A DNA stretch of 64,000 bases from Rhodococcus sp. 4CII (GTDB lineage: Bacteria > Actinomycetota > Actinomycetes > Mycobacteriales > Mycobacteriaceae). The stretch is from NCBI RefSeq assembly GCF_014256275.1, contig NZ_JACCFE010000002.1, forward strand, positions 5,622,001-5,686,000. The letters are read 5' to 3'. The notes beneath the pieces are model-generated. The model worked only from the letters and a program-made list of their open reading frames with translations. It was not told where the DNA came from and searched no databases. Shown piece after piece: positions 55,373-63,167 of the stretch (positions within the stretch are counted from its first letter, which is position 1; every line of letters begins with the position of its first letter). Both the position numbers and the translations under genes were made by a program.

Positions 55373-55573
55373 ATGTCCGAGAAGAAGATCGATCGCGTCA
55401 AAGCCGAGTCGGCACTCGAAGTCGTGCGGGAAAGCCCCACGATCGCACTCATCACCGTGGCGCCGGCTCTCGTCGTCTTCGGCGTGGTCTGGTGGCTGTT
55501 CGGATTCTGGTCCGCCCTCGTGCTCGCCCTGGTTCTGGGCGTGGTGGCCGTCGTCGGCCGGAAGGTGTTCTGA
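55373..55573 (+). CDS. Small membrane protein
   Basis: 66 residues: charged N-terminus (SEKKIDRVKAESALEVVRESP) and two hydrophobic helices (TIALITVAPALVVFGVVWWL and ALVLALVLGVVAVVG). ATG at 55373 is preferred because GGAGACGAG immediately precedes it; an ATG 9 codons upstream lacks a ribosome site. Function unknown. Confidence 0.7.
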   Translation: MSEKKIDRVKAESALEVVRESPTIALITVAPALVVFGVVWWLFGFWSALVLALVLGVVAVVGRKVF

Positions 55574-55579
55574 GGTTCG

Positions 55580-56092
55580 CTACCGCGGCACGTGGAACGT
55601 GGCGAGTGACGCTGCGCTCGAGGTGAGTTCGTTCCACTCGCACGGCACCGCGAGAACGGCGAGGGCGGAGGTGGGGAACTTCTCGCGCATCTGGTTCGCG
55701 TCTCCGGTGTCGGGGTTGCCCGCCAGATCCAGTGCCGTCGACGGCATGCCGGGAACGTGCCCCACCACGAGAAGCGTGCGCACCGACGGTTCCACCTGCG
55801 CGATCTCGAGGAGGATCTCCGGCGGGTAGCCGCCGTAGAGCTCTGCGGCGAATCGGGTGGGCGCACCGACCCGGGTCGCCTCGAGCGTCTCCCTGGTGCG
55901 GCGAGCGGTCGAACACAGCACCGCGTCGATCGGGGGCTGAGTCGACCGCAGCCAGTCACCGGCGAGCCCGGCCTGCTTTCGTCCGCGCGGCGCCAGGGGC
56001 CGCTCGTGATCGGAGACCCCTTCCGGGTACGCCGATTTGCCGTGGCGCATCAGGATGAGAGTGCGGGTGCGCGACGAGCTGTGCGAGGCCAT
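55580..56092 (-). CDS. SixA-like phosphohistidine phosphatase (histidine phosphatase superfamily)
   Basis: 170 residues. RHG motif LILMRHGKSAYPEG (His17 catalytic), second His in VVGHVPGMP. Single small phosphatase-fold domain as in SixA; in E. coli SixA dephosphorylates a phosphotransfer histidine, but targets here are unknown. ATG at 56092; longer upstream reading has no support. Immediately convergent with the small membrane gene (6-bp gap). Confidence 0.87.
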   Translation of the reverse strand: MASHSSSRTRTLILMRHGKSAYPEGVSDHERPLAPRGRKQAGLAGDWLRSTQPPIDAVLCSTARRTRETLEATRVGAPTRFAAELYGGYPPEILLEIAQVEPSVRTLLVVGHVPGMPSTALDLAGNPDTGDANQMREKFPTSALAVLAVPCEWNELTSSAASLATFHVPR

Positions 56093-56102
56093 GGCGTAGA
56101 CG

Positions 56103-57116
56103 CTAGCTCCCCACGGCCGCGCGTTCGCTGTCGAGCTGAGCCATCTGCGCCGGCGCGTAGCGTTCCCCGGCGACGGCGGCGGCCGGGACCGCAGCAGTGA
56201 CCGCGGCGAGATCGGCGGCGGCCGGGTGGACATCCAGTGCGCCGAGCGTCTCCGCGAGGCGGGCGACGGTGCGTGCCCCGACGACGGGCACGATGTCGTC
56301 ACCCTGGGCGAGCACCCACGCGATGGCCAGCTGCGCGACGCTCGCTCCGTGCCGGGCGGCCACGGCGGCGAGCGCGTCGACCAGGGTCAGGTTCTGTCGG
56401 AGATTCTCGCCCTGGAACCGGGGGCTGTGCGCGCGGAAGTCGTCGGCGGCGAGGGTCTGATCGGTGCGCAACGAGTCGCTGAGCAGGCCGCGGGACAGCA
56501 CGCCGTACGCGGTGACGCCGATCCCGAGTTCCCGGCAGACCGGCAGGATCTCGGCCTCGATGCCCCGGGAGATCAGCGAATACTCGATCTGAAGGTCCAC
56601 GATCGGGTGCACCGATGCCGCGCGCCGGAGGGTTTCGGGACCCACCTCCGACAGGCCGATGTGACGAACGTACCCGGCCTCCACGAGCTCGCCGATCGTT
56701 CCGACGGTGTCCTCGATCGGGACGTCGGGGTCGAGCCGGGCCGGACGATAGATGTCGATGTAGTCGACGCCGAGACGCTGCATCGAGTACGCGAGGAAGT
56801 TCCGGATCGACGCGGGACGGGTGTCGACTCCGCCCCACGTGTTGCCGGGACCGCGAAGTCCGCCGAACTTGACGCTGAGGGTCACGTCCTCGCGCCGGCG
56901 ACCGGTGAGGGCCTTGCCGATCAGGGATTCGTTGTGGCCCGATCCGTAGAAGTCCCCGGTATCGACGAGGTCGATCCCGGCGTCGAGGGCTGCGTGGATG
57001 GTGGCGACGGACTCCGTATCGTCCGTCCTGCCGTACATCCCGGACATGCCCATGGCGCCGAGACCGAGCCGGCCGACGCGGGGACCGGTCTTGCCGAGCG
57101 TGGTGCTGGTGATCAT
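56103..57116 (-). CDS. Aldo/keto reductase
   Basis: 337 residues, (β/α)8 NADPH-dependent reductase. N-terminal LGKTGPRVGRLGLGAMGMSGMYGRTDDTES, catalytic region DLVDTGDFYGSGHNESLIGKAL (Asp/Tyr), Lys in TLSVKFGG, and the cofactor-binding C-terminus VPVVGARTVARLAETLGAL. Homologues reduce a range of aldehydes and ketones. Divergent from an XRE/MmyB-like regulator 130 bp away that is likely to control it. ATG start. Confidence 0.9.
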   Translation of the reverse strand: MITSTTLGKTGPRVGRLGLGAMGMSGMYGRTDDTESVATIHAALDAGIDLVDTGDFYGSGHNESLIGKALTGRRREDVTLSVKFGGLRGPGNTWGGVDTRPASIRNFLAYSMQRLGVDYIDIYRPARLDPDVPIEDTVGTIGELVEAGYVRHIGLSEVGPETLRRAASVHPIVDLQIEYSLISRGIEAEILPVCRELGIGVTAYGVLSRGLLSDSLRTDQTLAADDFRAHSPRFQGENLRQNLTLVDALAAVAARHGASVAQLAIAWVLAQGDDIVPVVGARTVARLAETLGALDVHPAAADLAAVTAAVPAAAVAGERYAPAQMAQLDSERAAVGS

Positions 57117-57246
57117 GTTCTGCTCCGATGGTCGCTGTGTGTTCCGGACACCAGCGTCGTCTCGGCCGGGACCGGCAACCAGAGACCGTTCATCGGGGGA
57201 CCGGCGATCCCTGGCAGGGCATTCGCGGGTCCGGCACAGTGGATTC

Positions 57247-58083
57247 ATGGACCGCTCCGAGTTGGCAGATTTCCTCCGGCGTCGCAGGGAACAGCTGGTT
57301 CCGGCCGACGTCGGACTGCCGCCGGGTGTGCGGCGCCGCACGCCCGGACTGCGGCGCGACGAGGTGGCGATGCTCGCGGGAATGTCCACCGACTACTACA
57401 CGCGCCTCGAGCAGGCACGTGGACCGCACCCGTCGACGCAGGTTCTGGCGTCGATCGCGCGTGCGCTGAGGCTCACCGACGATCAGCGTGACCATCTGTA
57501 CCTGTTGTCGGGTCAGGTTCCGCCCATGCGGGCGGCGGGCAACAAGCACGTCGGGCCGGGGTTGCTGCATCTGCTCGACAAGCTCGACGACACCCCGGGC
57601 TGCGTCATCTCCGACCTCGGGGAGGTGCTGATCCAGAACCGGATGCACATGATCCTGTTCGGCGACGCGTCCCGGTATTCCGGTCTCGACCGGTACGTGA
57701 CGTGGCGGTGGTTCGTGCACCCCGACGAGCGGCACATGTTTCCGGCGGACGATCACGACCGTCTCGCCGGACATCACGTCGCGGACCTGCGCGCGACTGC
57801 GGCTCGGCGCGCGGGCGACGCCGACGTCACGGACCTGGTGGGCCGGCTGTACGAGTCGAGCACCGAGTTCGTCGCCCTGTGGGACCGGCACGACGTGGCG
57901 GTCCGCCGGTCCGACACGAAGAGCGTTCTCCACGGCGAGGTCGGGCGCATCGACCTCGTCTGCGAGACGCTGCTGACCCAGGGGGCCTATCAGCATCTGC
58001 TCGTGTACATGCCGCAGCCGGGCTCGGATGCCCGGGCGAAGCTCGACCTGCTGCGGGTGATCGGCACCCAGCAGATGGTCTGA
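57247..58083 (+). CDS. XRE-family regulator with MmyB-like ligand-binding domain
   Basis: 278 residues: N-terminal helix-turn-helix (RRTPGLRRDEVAMLAGMSTDYYTRLEQARG, residues ~30-60) followed by the MmyB-like domain (VISDLGEVLIQNRMHMILFGD … FVHPDERHMFP). These regulators bind small or fatty-acid-like ligands and often control the divergent neighbouring oxidoreductase, here the aldo/keto reductase. The stop abuts the convergent thioesterase stop with no spacer. Confidence 0.9.
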   Translation: MDRSELADFLRRRREQLVPADVGLPPGVRRRTPGLRRDEVAMLAGMSTDYYTRLEQARGPHPSTQVLASIARALRLTDDQRDHLYLLSGQVPPMRAAGNKHVGPGLLHLLDKLDDTPGCVISDLGEVLIQNRMHMILFGDASRYSGLDRYVTWRWFVHPDERHMFPADDHDRLAGHHVADLRATAARRAGDADVTDLVGRLYESSTEFVALWDRHDVAVRRSDTKSVLHGEVGRIDLVCETLLTQGAYQHLLVYMPQPGSDARAKLDLLRVIGTQQMV

Positions 58084-58863
58084 TCAGGTTGCGAGTGGCC
58101 CGACGTGGGCCACGGCGCGCAACGAGTCGTCGACCAGGAACCATACGGTCAGCGACTGCTCGTCCCGCCGCGAACGCAGGACGATCTGGTCGGTCGACAC
58201 GATGGGGGAGAGGTATTCGAGCACCGCGCGGTGGGGGTTGTCGACGAGGCGGCCGCCGCCGGGATGCTCGTGGTCGGCGAGCAATTCCTCGACCGCCTGC
58301 CAGTAGACGGCGTTGTTGACGTGGTCGAACGGGTCGATATCGGTGCGCCGCAGGACGAACTCGGTGTCGACGATGCCGTCCTCTTCGGCCGCGGGAGCGT
58401 TCTCGACGAGCCACCGCTTCCACTTGAGGCGGTGTTCGTCCGCCGATTCCCCGAGCCGTTCGATGAACCCGTCGTCGATACGGGTGGGCATTCCGGTTTC
58501 GCCGCTGATGTGGATCCAGAACCCCTCGGTCTCGATCAGGGCGCCCGCCTCGCCCTCGATCTGGACCCGCATGTTGGTCCAGCGGGTCGACAGCGCCGAA
58601 CACCAGCGCCGTAGATGCACCCGTTCGGGCCACACGGCGGGTCGGACGACGTCGATGACGGTGCGCCGGACGATCCAGAGGGGGTGGGTGTCGGCGGCGT
58701 CCACCGCGTCGAGGTTGTCCAGGCCGGCGTCCTGCAGGTAGCGCGCGATCCCGTCGAGGCGGAGTCGTTTCGCGGCGTCGATGTCGCCGGTGCGGACGGG
58801 CCAGGAGGTTTCGAAGACTCCACCGCGGGCGGGGCGAGCGGCGAGGGGTCGGTCGAGTGCCAA
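58084..58863 (-). CDS. Acyl-ACP thioesterase-like double hot-dog protein
   Basis: 259 residues, TTG start at 58863 supported by AGGAAA 7 nt upstream. N-terminal hot-dog (FETSWPVRTGDIDAAKRLRLDGIARYLQDAGLDNLDA) and a second hot-dog (TEFVLRRTDIDPFDHVNNAVYWQAVEELLADH) containing the catalytic-type Asp/His/Asn arrangement. Similar to FatA-like actinobacterial proteins that release acyl chains. Shares a divergent region with fprB that holds two tandem palindromes. Confidence 0.85.
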   Translation of the reverse strand: MALDRPLAARPARGGVFETSWPVRTGDIDAAKRLRLDGIARYLQDAGLDNLDAVDAADTHPLWIVRRTVIDVVRPAVWPERVHLRRWCSALSTRWTNMRVQIEGEAGALIETEGFWIHISGETGMPTRIDDGFIERLGESADEHRLKWKRWLVENAPAAEEDGIVDTEFVLRRTDIDPFDHVNNAVYWQAVEELLADHEHPGGGRLVDNPHRAVLEYLSPIVSTDQIVLRSRRDEQSLTVWFLVDDSLRAVAHVGPLAT

Positions 58864-58946
58864 GGTGCGTTTCCTTCGCTCGTGGTCGAAGTGCCGATTC
58901 TTCCACCCCGGCGGCGGTGCTTGTTTGCGGACGCGATTCTCAGTAC

Positions 58947-58976
58947 AGTTCATATAACTGTTACTACGTGTAACAC
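58947..58976. promoter_or_regulatory. Two overlapping palindromes between thioesterase and fprB
   Basis: CAGTT-catat-AACTG (58947-58961) and TGTTAC-tacgt-GTAACA (58960-58976), each with a 5-nt spacer. Located in the 153-bp divergent region. TetR-type operator likely; the second resembles the site at 30281-30290. Confidence 0.5.
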
Positions 58977-59016
58977 AAATGAGCTCGATGGTCCGGACAG
59001 GTGTGAGGAAACCGCA

Positions 59017-60678
59017 ATGGCATATGTCATCACCCAGGCGTGCTGCAACGACGCGAGTTGCGTCTCCGCATGCCCCGTGAACTGCATTCATCCGACACCC
59101 GAGGAGCGGGAGTTCGCGCAGACCGAGATGCTGCACATCGACCCGGAAACCTGCATCGACTGCGGGGCGTGCGTCGATGCCTGCCCGGTCGACGCGATCT
59201 TCCCGGAAGACAAGCTCTTCGGGTCCCTCACCCGCTACAAGGACATCAACGCCGAGTACTACACGACCAACCCCATGCCGACCGGCTGGATCCCGCTCAC
59301 ACCCGCGACCCCGCCGCGGCGCGACCTCGGCAAGCTCCGCGTCGCCGTCGTCGGGGCCGGTCCGGCGGCCTGCTACGCCGCGGGTGAACTGCTCGAGCGT
59401 TCCGACGTCGAAGTCGAGATGTTCGAGAAGCTGCCGACCCCGTGGGGGCTCGTCCGCGCGGGTGTCGCCCCCGACCATCCCGGCACCAAGGAGGTGACGC
59501 GGATGTTCGAGTGGAGTCTCGACCGGCCGAACTTCGAATTCCACCTCAACGTCGAGGTCGGCACGCACGTCACGCACGACGAACTGCTCCAGAATCACCA
59601 CGCCGTCATCTATGCCGTCGGGGCGTCGAGCGACCGCCGGCTGGGAATCCCCGGTGAGGATCTGCCGGGCGTGCACGCCGCCACCGAGTTCGTGGCCTGG
59701 TACAACGGCCACCCGGACTACGCGCAGCGGACGTTCGACCTGTCCGCGAAGCGCGCGGTGATCGTCGGCAACGGCAACGTCGCGCTCGACGTGGCGCGCA
59801 TCCTCACGATGAACGTCGACGAACTGGAACGGACGGACATCGCCGATCACGCCCTCGCGGCGCTGCGGCGCAGCAACATCGAGGAGGTCGTGCTCCTCGG
59901 CCGGCGCGGGCCCGCGCAGGCGGCCTACAGCAACCCCGAGTTCCTCGCGCTCGGCGACCTGGACAACGTGGACGTCGTCATCGACGAGGCGGACCTCGAT
60001 CTCGATCCGGCCAGTGAGGCGCTGCTGGGCGATCCGGCCACCGCGATGAAGGTCCGGCTGGCGCGGGAGTTCGCCGAGCGTGCCCCGCGTCCCGGTCACA
60101 AGCGCATCGTGTTTCGCTACCTGACGTCGCCGCTCGAGGTCGCCGGTGCCGGCAGGGCCGAGGTGCTGCGCTACGGACGCAACGAATTGGTGGTCGCCGA
60201 CTCCGGCGCGCCGACGGCCCGGCCGACGGGCGAGGAGGGTGCCCTCGACACCTCGCTCGTGCTGCGCTCCATCGGGTACCGCGGTAATCCCGTCGGCGGT
60301 GTCGCGTTCGACGAGAAGCGTGGCGTCATCCCCAACGACCGCGGGCGCGTCACCGACCGCGTGTACGTGACCGGGTGGATCAAGCGTGGCCCCAGCGGTG
60401 TCATCGGCACCAACAAGGCCTGCGCCAAGGAGACGGTGTCCGCGCTGCTCGCCGATTTCGAGGCCGGCAAGCTCCGCGGCACCGTCGGCACCCGCAAGGA
60501 CGTGAAGAAACTGATCGAGCGGCGCAGGCCGGAACAGATCGGGTTCGCGGGCTGGCGTGCGATCGACAAGGCGGAGACCGGACGCGGGGCGGGCTCGGGT
60601 CGGCCACGTGTCAAGATGACCGACCCCGCCGAGATGGTGTCCGTCGCCCGCCGACGGAAGCGGCTCTTCACTCGTTGA
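59017..60678 (+). CDS. fprB: NADPH-ferredoxin reductase with fused ferredoxin domain (FprB type)
   Basis: 553 residues: N-terminal Fe-S ferredoxin domain (Cys pattern CCNDASCVSACPVNC and CIDCGACVDACPVDA, residues ~1-85), then an adrenodoxin-reductase-like FAD/NADPH module (VAVVGAGPAACYAAGELLE, VRAGVAPDHPGTKEV, VIVGNGNVALDVARIL). Passes electrons from NADPH, e.g. to P450s. ATG with GAGGAAACC upstream. Homologous to M. tuberculosis FprB (Rv0886). Confidence 0.93.
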   Translation: MAYVITQACCNDASCVSACPVNCIHPTPEEREFAQTEMLHIDPETCIDCGACVDACPVDAIFPEDKLFGSLTRYKDINAEYYTTNPMPTGWIPLTPATPPRRDLGKLRVAVVGAGPAACYAAGELLERSDVEVEMFEKLPTPWGLVRAGVAPDHPGTKEVTRMFEWSLDRPNFEFHLNVEVGTHVTHDELLQNHHAVIYAVGASSDRRLGIPGEDLPGVHAATEFVAWYNGHPDYAQRTFDLSAKRAVIVGNGNVALDVARILTMNVDELERTDIADHALAALRRSNIEEVVLLGRRGPAQAAYSNPEFLALGDLDNVDVVIDEADLDLDPASEALLGDPATAMKVRLAREFAERAPRPGHKRIVFRYLTSPLEVAGAGRAEVLRYGRNELVVADSGAPTARPTGEEGALDTSLVLRSIGYRGNPVGGVAFDEKRGVIPNDRGRVTDRVYVTGWIKRGPSGVIGTNKACAKETVSALLADFEAGKLRGTVGTRKDVKKLIERRRPEQIGFAGWRAIDKAETGRGAGSGRPRVKMTDPAEMVSVARRRKRLFTR

Positions 60679-60715
60679 TGGACTCCGGCCACCCCTGCGC
60701 GTCCAGTCTTCGAGC

Positions 60716-60952
60716 GTGCGCGCAGTGGTGGTGACGGAGCTGTCGGGGCCGGCCGGCATGGCCCTGCGCGACGTGCCCGAACTCTCCGCCGACGGTCTGG
60801 CCCTGATCGACGTCGAGGCGAGCGGTGTGTGCTTCCCCGACCTTCTGAGCTGCTACGGCAAGCATCAGCTCCTCCCCGAGCCGCCGTTCGTCCCCGGCGC
60901 CCGAGTCGCGGGTGTCGTTCTCTTGGCGCGTACGGGCAGTCGGACGATGTGA
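60716..60952 (+). pseudogene. Remnant of a zinc/quinone-type alcohol dehydrogenase (MDR family), truncated
   Basis: The GTG-started 78-residue ORF MRAVVVTELSGPAGMALRDVPE … FVPGARVAGVV matches the first ~70 residues of MDR NADPH:quinone reductases (normally ~320 residues, with the GroES-like domain first). After AGVV the sequence turns to LLARTGSRTM and stops, and no Rossmann domain follows before the MarR gene at 61026. Most likely a decayed or deleted gene; expression of the fragment cannot be excluded. Confidence 0.75.
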
Positions 60953-60994
60953 TGCCGGACACCGTTTATTCGGTTGCGTCATAGTTGCCGTTGA

Positions 60995-61005
60995 GCAATA
61001 GTTGC
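60995..61005. promoter_or_regulatory. MarR-type operator GCAATAGTTGC
   Basis: GCAA-TAG-TTGC inverted repeat 20 bp upstream of the MarR gene start; ATAGTTGC occurs again at 60981-60988. A related sequence lies upstream of the LLM gene at 63119-63132. Confidence 0.5.
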
Positions 61006-61025
61006 ATGAGCGCTACTATTTGAAG

Positions 61026-61496
61026 GTGCCCGACAAATCTCCTGATCTTCTCTTCGAACTTCTCAACGATTTCTTCACTCAACTGTTGAGCGCGGGAGAG
61101 TCGGAGTCGATGGACATCCTCATCGAGCTGGACCTGACGTTCTCACAGGTGCGCATGCTCTTCGCGCTCAGTCAGCACGGGGAGCCGCTTCCGATCAACG
61201 AGGTGGCCGAGCGGCTGCGGCTCTCGGTGGCCGCAGCGGGCCGGAACGTCGACCAGCTCGTGAAACTGGGTCTGGTCGTGCGCCGGGAGGACGAACGGGA
61301 CCGGCGGGTCAAGCGAGTTTCCCTGTCGGAGGCAGGGCATAAGGTCGCAACCCAGCACGTCGAATGCAAGCGTGATCAGTTGCGACGGTTTGCGCACCGG
61401 GTACCGGAGATCGAGCGGACTCGGCTGATCGAGGCACTACAACCGATCCTCGCGGGGGAGTCCCTGCGAGAACTCAACCAGGAGATATTCGGATGA
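61026..61496 (+). CDS. MarR-family transcriptional regulator
   Basis: 156 residues with the winged-helix pattern LTFSQVRMLFALSQHGEPLPINEVAERLRLSVAAAGRNVDQLVKLGLVVRREDERDRRVKRVSLSEAG, including the wing DERDRR. GTG at 61026 is used; a TTG at 61002 would overlap the operator. It overlaps the MFS gene by 4 bp (ATGA), so it probably autoregulates the pair and responds to a substrate of the pump. Confidence 0.9.
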   Translation: MPDKSPDLLFELLNDFFTQLLSAGESESMDILIELDLTFSQVRMLFALSQHGEPLPINEVAERLRLSVAAAGRNVDQLVKLGLVVRREDERDRRVKRVSLSEAGHKVATQHVECKRDQLRRFAHRVPEIERTRLIEALQPILAGESLRELNQEIFG

Positions 61497-63022
61497 CATC
61501 GCCGACCGCCGCGAACGCGGCGCCCGACAAGCTCGACGGCACGGTCCTCAAGATCGCGTCCGTGGTGGTGCTCGGTGCCATCATGTCGATCCTCGACGTG
61601 ACCGTCGTCAGCGTCGCGTTGCCGACGTTCGCCACGGAATTCGACACCACGTACGCCACGGTCGCGTGGACGATGACCGCGTACACCCTCGCGCTGGCCA
61701 CCGTCATTCCCGTCACCGGGTGGGCGGCCGACCGGTTCGGCACCAAGCGCCTCTACATGACGGCACTCGTCCTGTTCGTGCTCGGCTCGGTGCTGTGCAG
61801 CTTCGCCTGGGACATCACCTCGCTGATCGGCTTCCGCGTCCTTCAGGGGCTCGGCGGCGGCATGCTGATGCCGCTCGGCATGACGATCATGACGAAGGCC
61901 GCGGGCCCCGACCGCGTCGGCCGGGTCATGGCGGTGCTGGGTATCCCCATGCTGCTCGGCCCCATCGGTGGTCCGATCCTCGGCGGCTGGCTGATCGAGG
62001 CAGCGAGCTGGCACTGGATCTTCCTGATCAACGTGCCCATCGGCATCATCGCCCTCACCGCTGCATTCATCATCCTGCCGTCCGACAAGCCCTCGCCCTC
62101 CGAGTCCTTCGACTTCCTCGGCATGCTGCTGCTCTCGCCCGGCCTGGCGCTGTTCCTGTTCGGTGTCTCGTCCATTCCTGAGGTGGGCACTGTCGCGTCC
62201 GCTCGCGTGCTCGTGTCGGGTGCGATCGGTCTGGCGCTGATCATCGCGTTCGTCTTCCACGCATTGCGTAAGGATCACCCGCTGATCGACCTGCATCTGT
62301 TCAAGAACCGGCAGCTGACGGTCGCGGTCATCACGACTTCGCTGTTCATCGTCGCGTTCATGGGTGCCGGTCTGCTGTTCCCCAGCTACTTCATCCAGGT
62401 CGGTGGGCACACAACGCTCGCTGCCGGTCTGCTGATGGCTCCGCAGGGTATCGGTGCGATGCTGACCATGCCCGTAGCGGGACGTCTCGTCGACAAAATG
62501 GGCCCCGGCAAGATCGTGCTGACGGGTCTGCCGCTGATCCTGATCGGCATCGGCGTCTTCACGCAGGTCGCGTCGGATTCGCCGACGTGGCTGCTGATGG
62601 GTGCCCTGTTCGTGATGGGCATGGGCATGGGCTGCACGATGATGCCGCTGATGACCGCGGCGATCGTGACGCTCTCCAACGAGCAGGTCGCGCGGGGTTC
62701 GACCCTGATGAACATCGTCCAGCAGGCCTCGGGCTCGATCGGTACGGCGGTCATGTCGGTGGTGCTCACCAACCAGCTGCTCGATCGCGGTCTCGACAGC
62801 CAGACCGTCGCGATGCAGCATGTGCCCGAGGTCGCTGCGCAGGAGCCTCCCGGAATGGTGGACCAGGTCCTGAGTCAGGCCGCCGATGCCTTCGGCAACA
62901 CGTTCCTGGTTGCCGCCGTGCTGATCGCGTTGACATTCATCCCGGCGTTCCTGCTGCCGCGGAAGAAGTCGGTCAACCCGCACCTCGAGGCCGAAGGGGC
63001 CCCGACGGTCATGATGCACTGA
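61493..63022 (+). CDS. MFS drug transporter, DHA2 (14-TM) family
   Basis: 509 residues, about 14 transmembrane helices. DHA2 signatures LDVTVVSVALPTFATEF in helix 1, WAADRFGTKRLY (motif A) and the GGPILGGWL motif C in helix 5. Translationally coupled to the upstream MarR gene. EmrB/FarB-like proton-driven efflux; substrate unknown. A strong hairpin follows the stop. Confidence 0.93.
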   Translation: MTSPTAANAAPDKLDGTVLKIASVVVLGAIMSILDVTVVSVALPTFATEFDTTYATVAWTMTAYTLALATVIPVTGWAADRFGTKRLYMTALVLFVLGSVLCSFAWDITSLIGFRVLQGLGGGMLMPLGMTIMTKAAGPDRVGRVMAVLGIPMLLGPIGGPILGGWLIEAASWHWIFLINVPIGIIALTAAFIILPSDKPSPSESFDFLGMLLLSPGLALFLFGVSSIPEVGTVASARVLVSGAIGLALIIAFVFHALRKDHPLIDLHLFKNRQLTVAVITTSLFIVAFMGAGLLFPSYFIQVGGHTTLAAGLLMAPQGIGAMLTMPVAGRLVDKMGPGKIVLTGLPLILIGIGVFTQVASDSPTWLLMGALFVMGMGMGCTMMPLMTAAIVTLSNEQVARGSTLMNIVQQASGSIGTAVMSVVLTNQLLDRGLDSQTVAMQHVPEVAAQEPPGMVDQVLSQAADAFGNTFLVAAVLIALTFIPAFLLPRKKSVNPHLEAEGAPTVMMH

Positions 63023-63049
63023 TCGGGATCGTTCGATCCGATCGTCGAC

Positions 63050-63082
63050 GAGGGCGGCAAGCGCACTGCGCTTGCCGCCCTC
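63050..63082 (+). terminator. Perfect 15-bp hairpin after the MFS gene
   Basis: 63050-63064 pairs with 63068-63082 with an ACT loop, in the gap before the LLM gene; no T-run. Confidence 0.7.
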
Positions 63083-63116
63083 GGCCGTTTCCGGAATACG
63101 CCGAAGTGGTTGAATG

Positions 63117-63135
63117 TTGCAATAGGTTCATGCAA
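63117..63135. promoter_or_regulatory. Inverted repeat upstream of LLM gene, related to the MarR operator
   Basis: TTGCA-N9-TGCAA at 63117-63135, containing GCAATAGGTTCATG, almost the MarR-gene operator motif (GCAATAGTTGCATG). 32 bp before the LLM ATG. Confidence 0.5.
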
Positions 63136-63167
63136 ACGCATGGAGTTCTGGCGTGAGAGGAACAGCT

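Noticed and set aside
58864..60759. Upstream extension of the thioesterase frame on the minus strand
   Set aside because: It is antisense to fprB; the ribosome-binding site at 58863 marks the true start.
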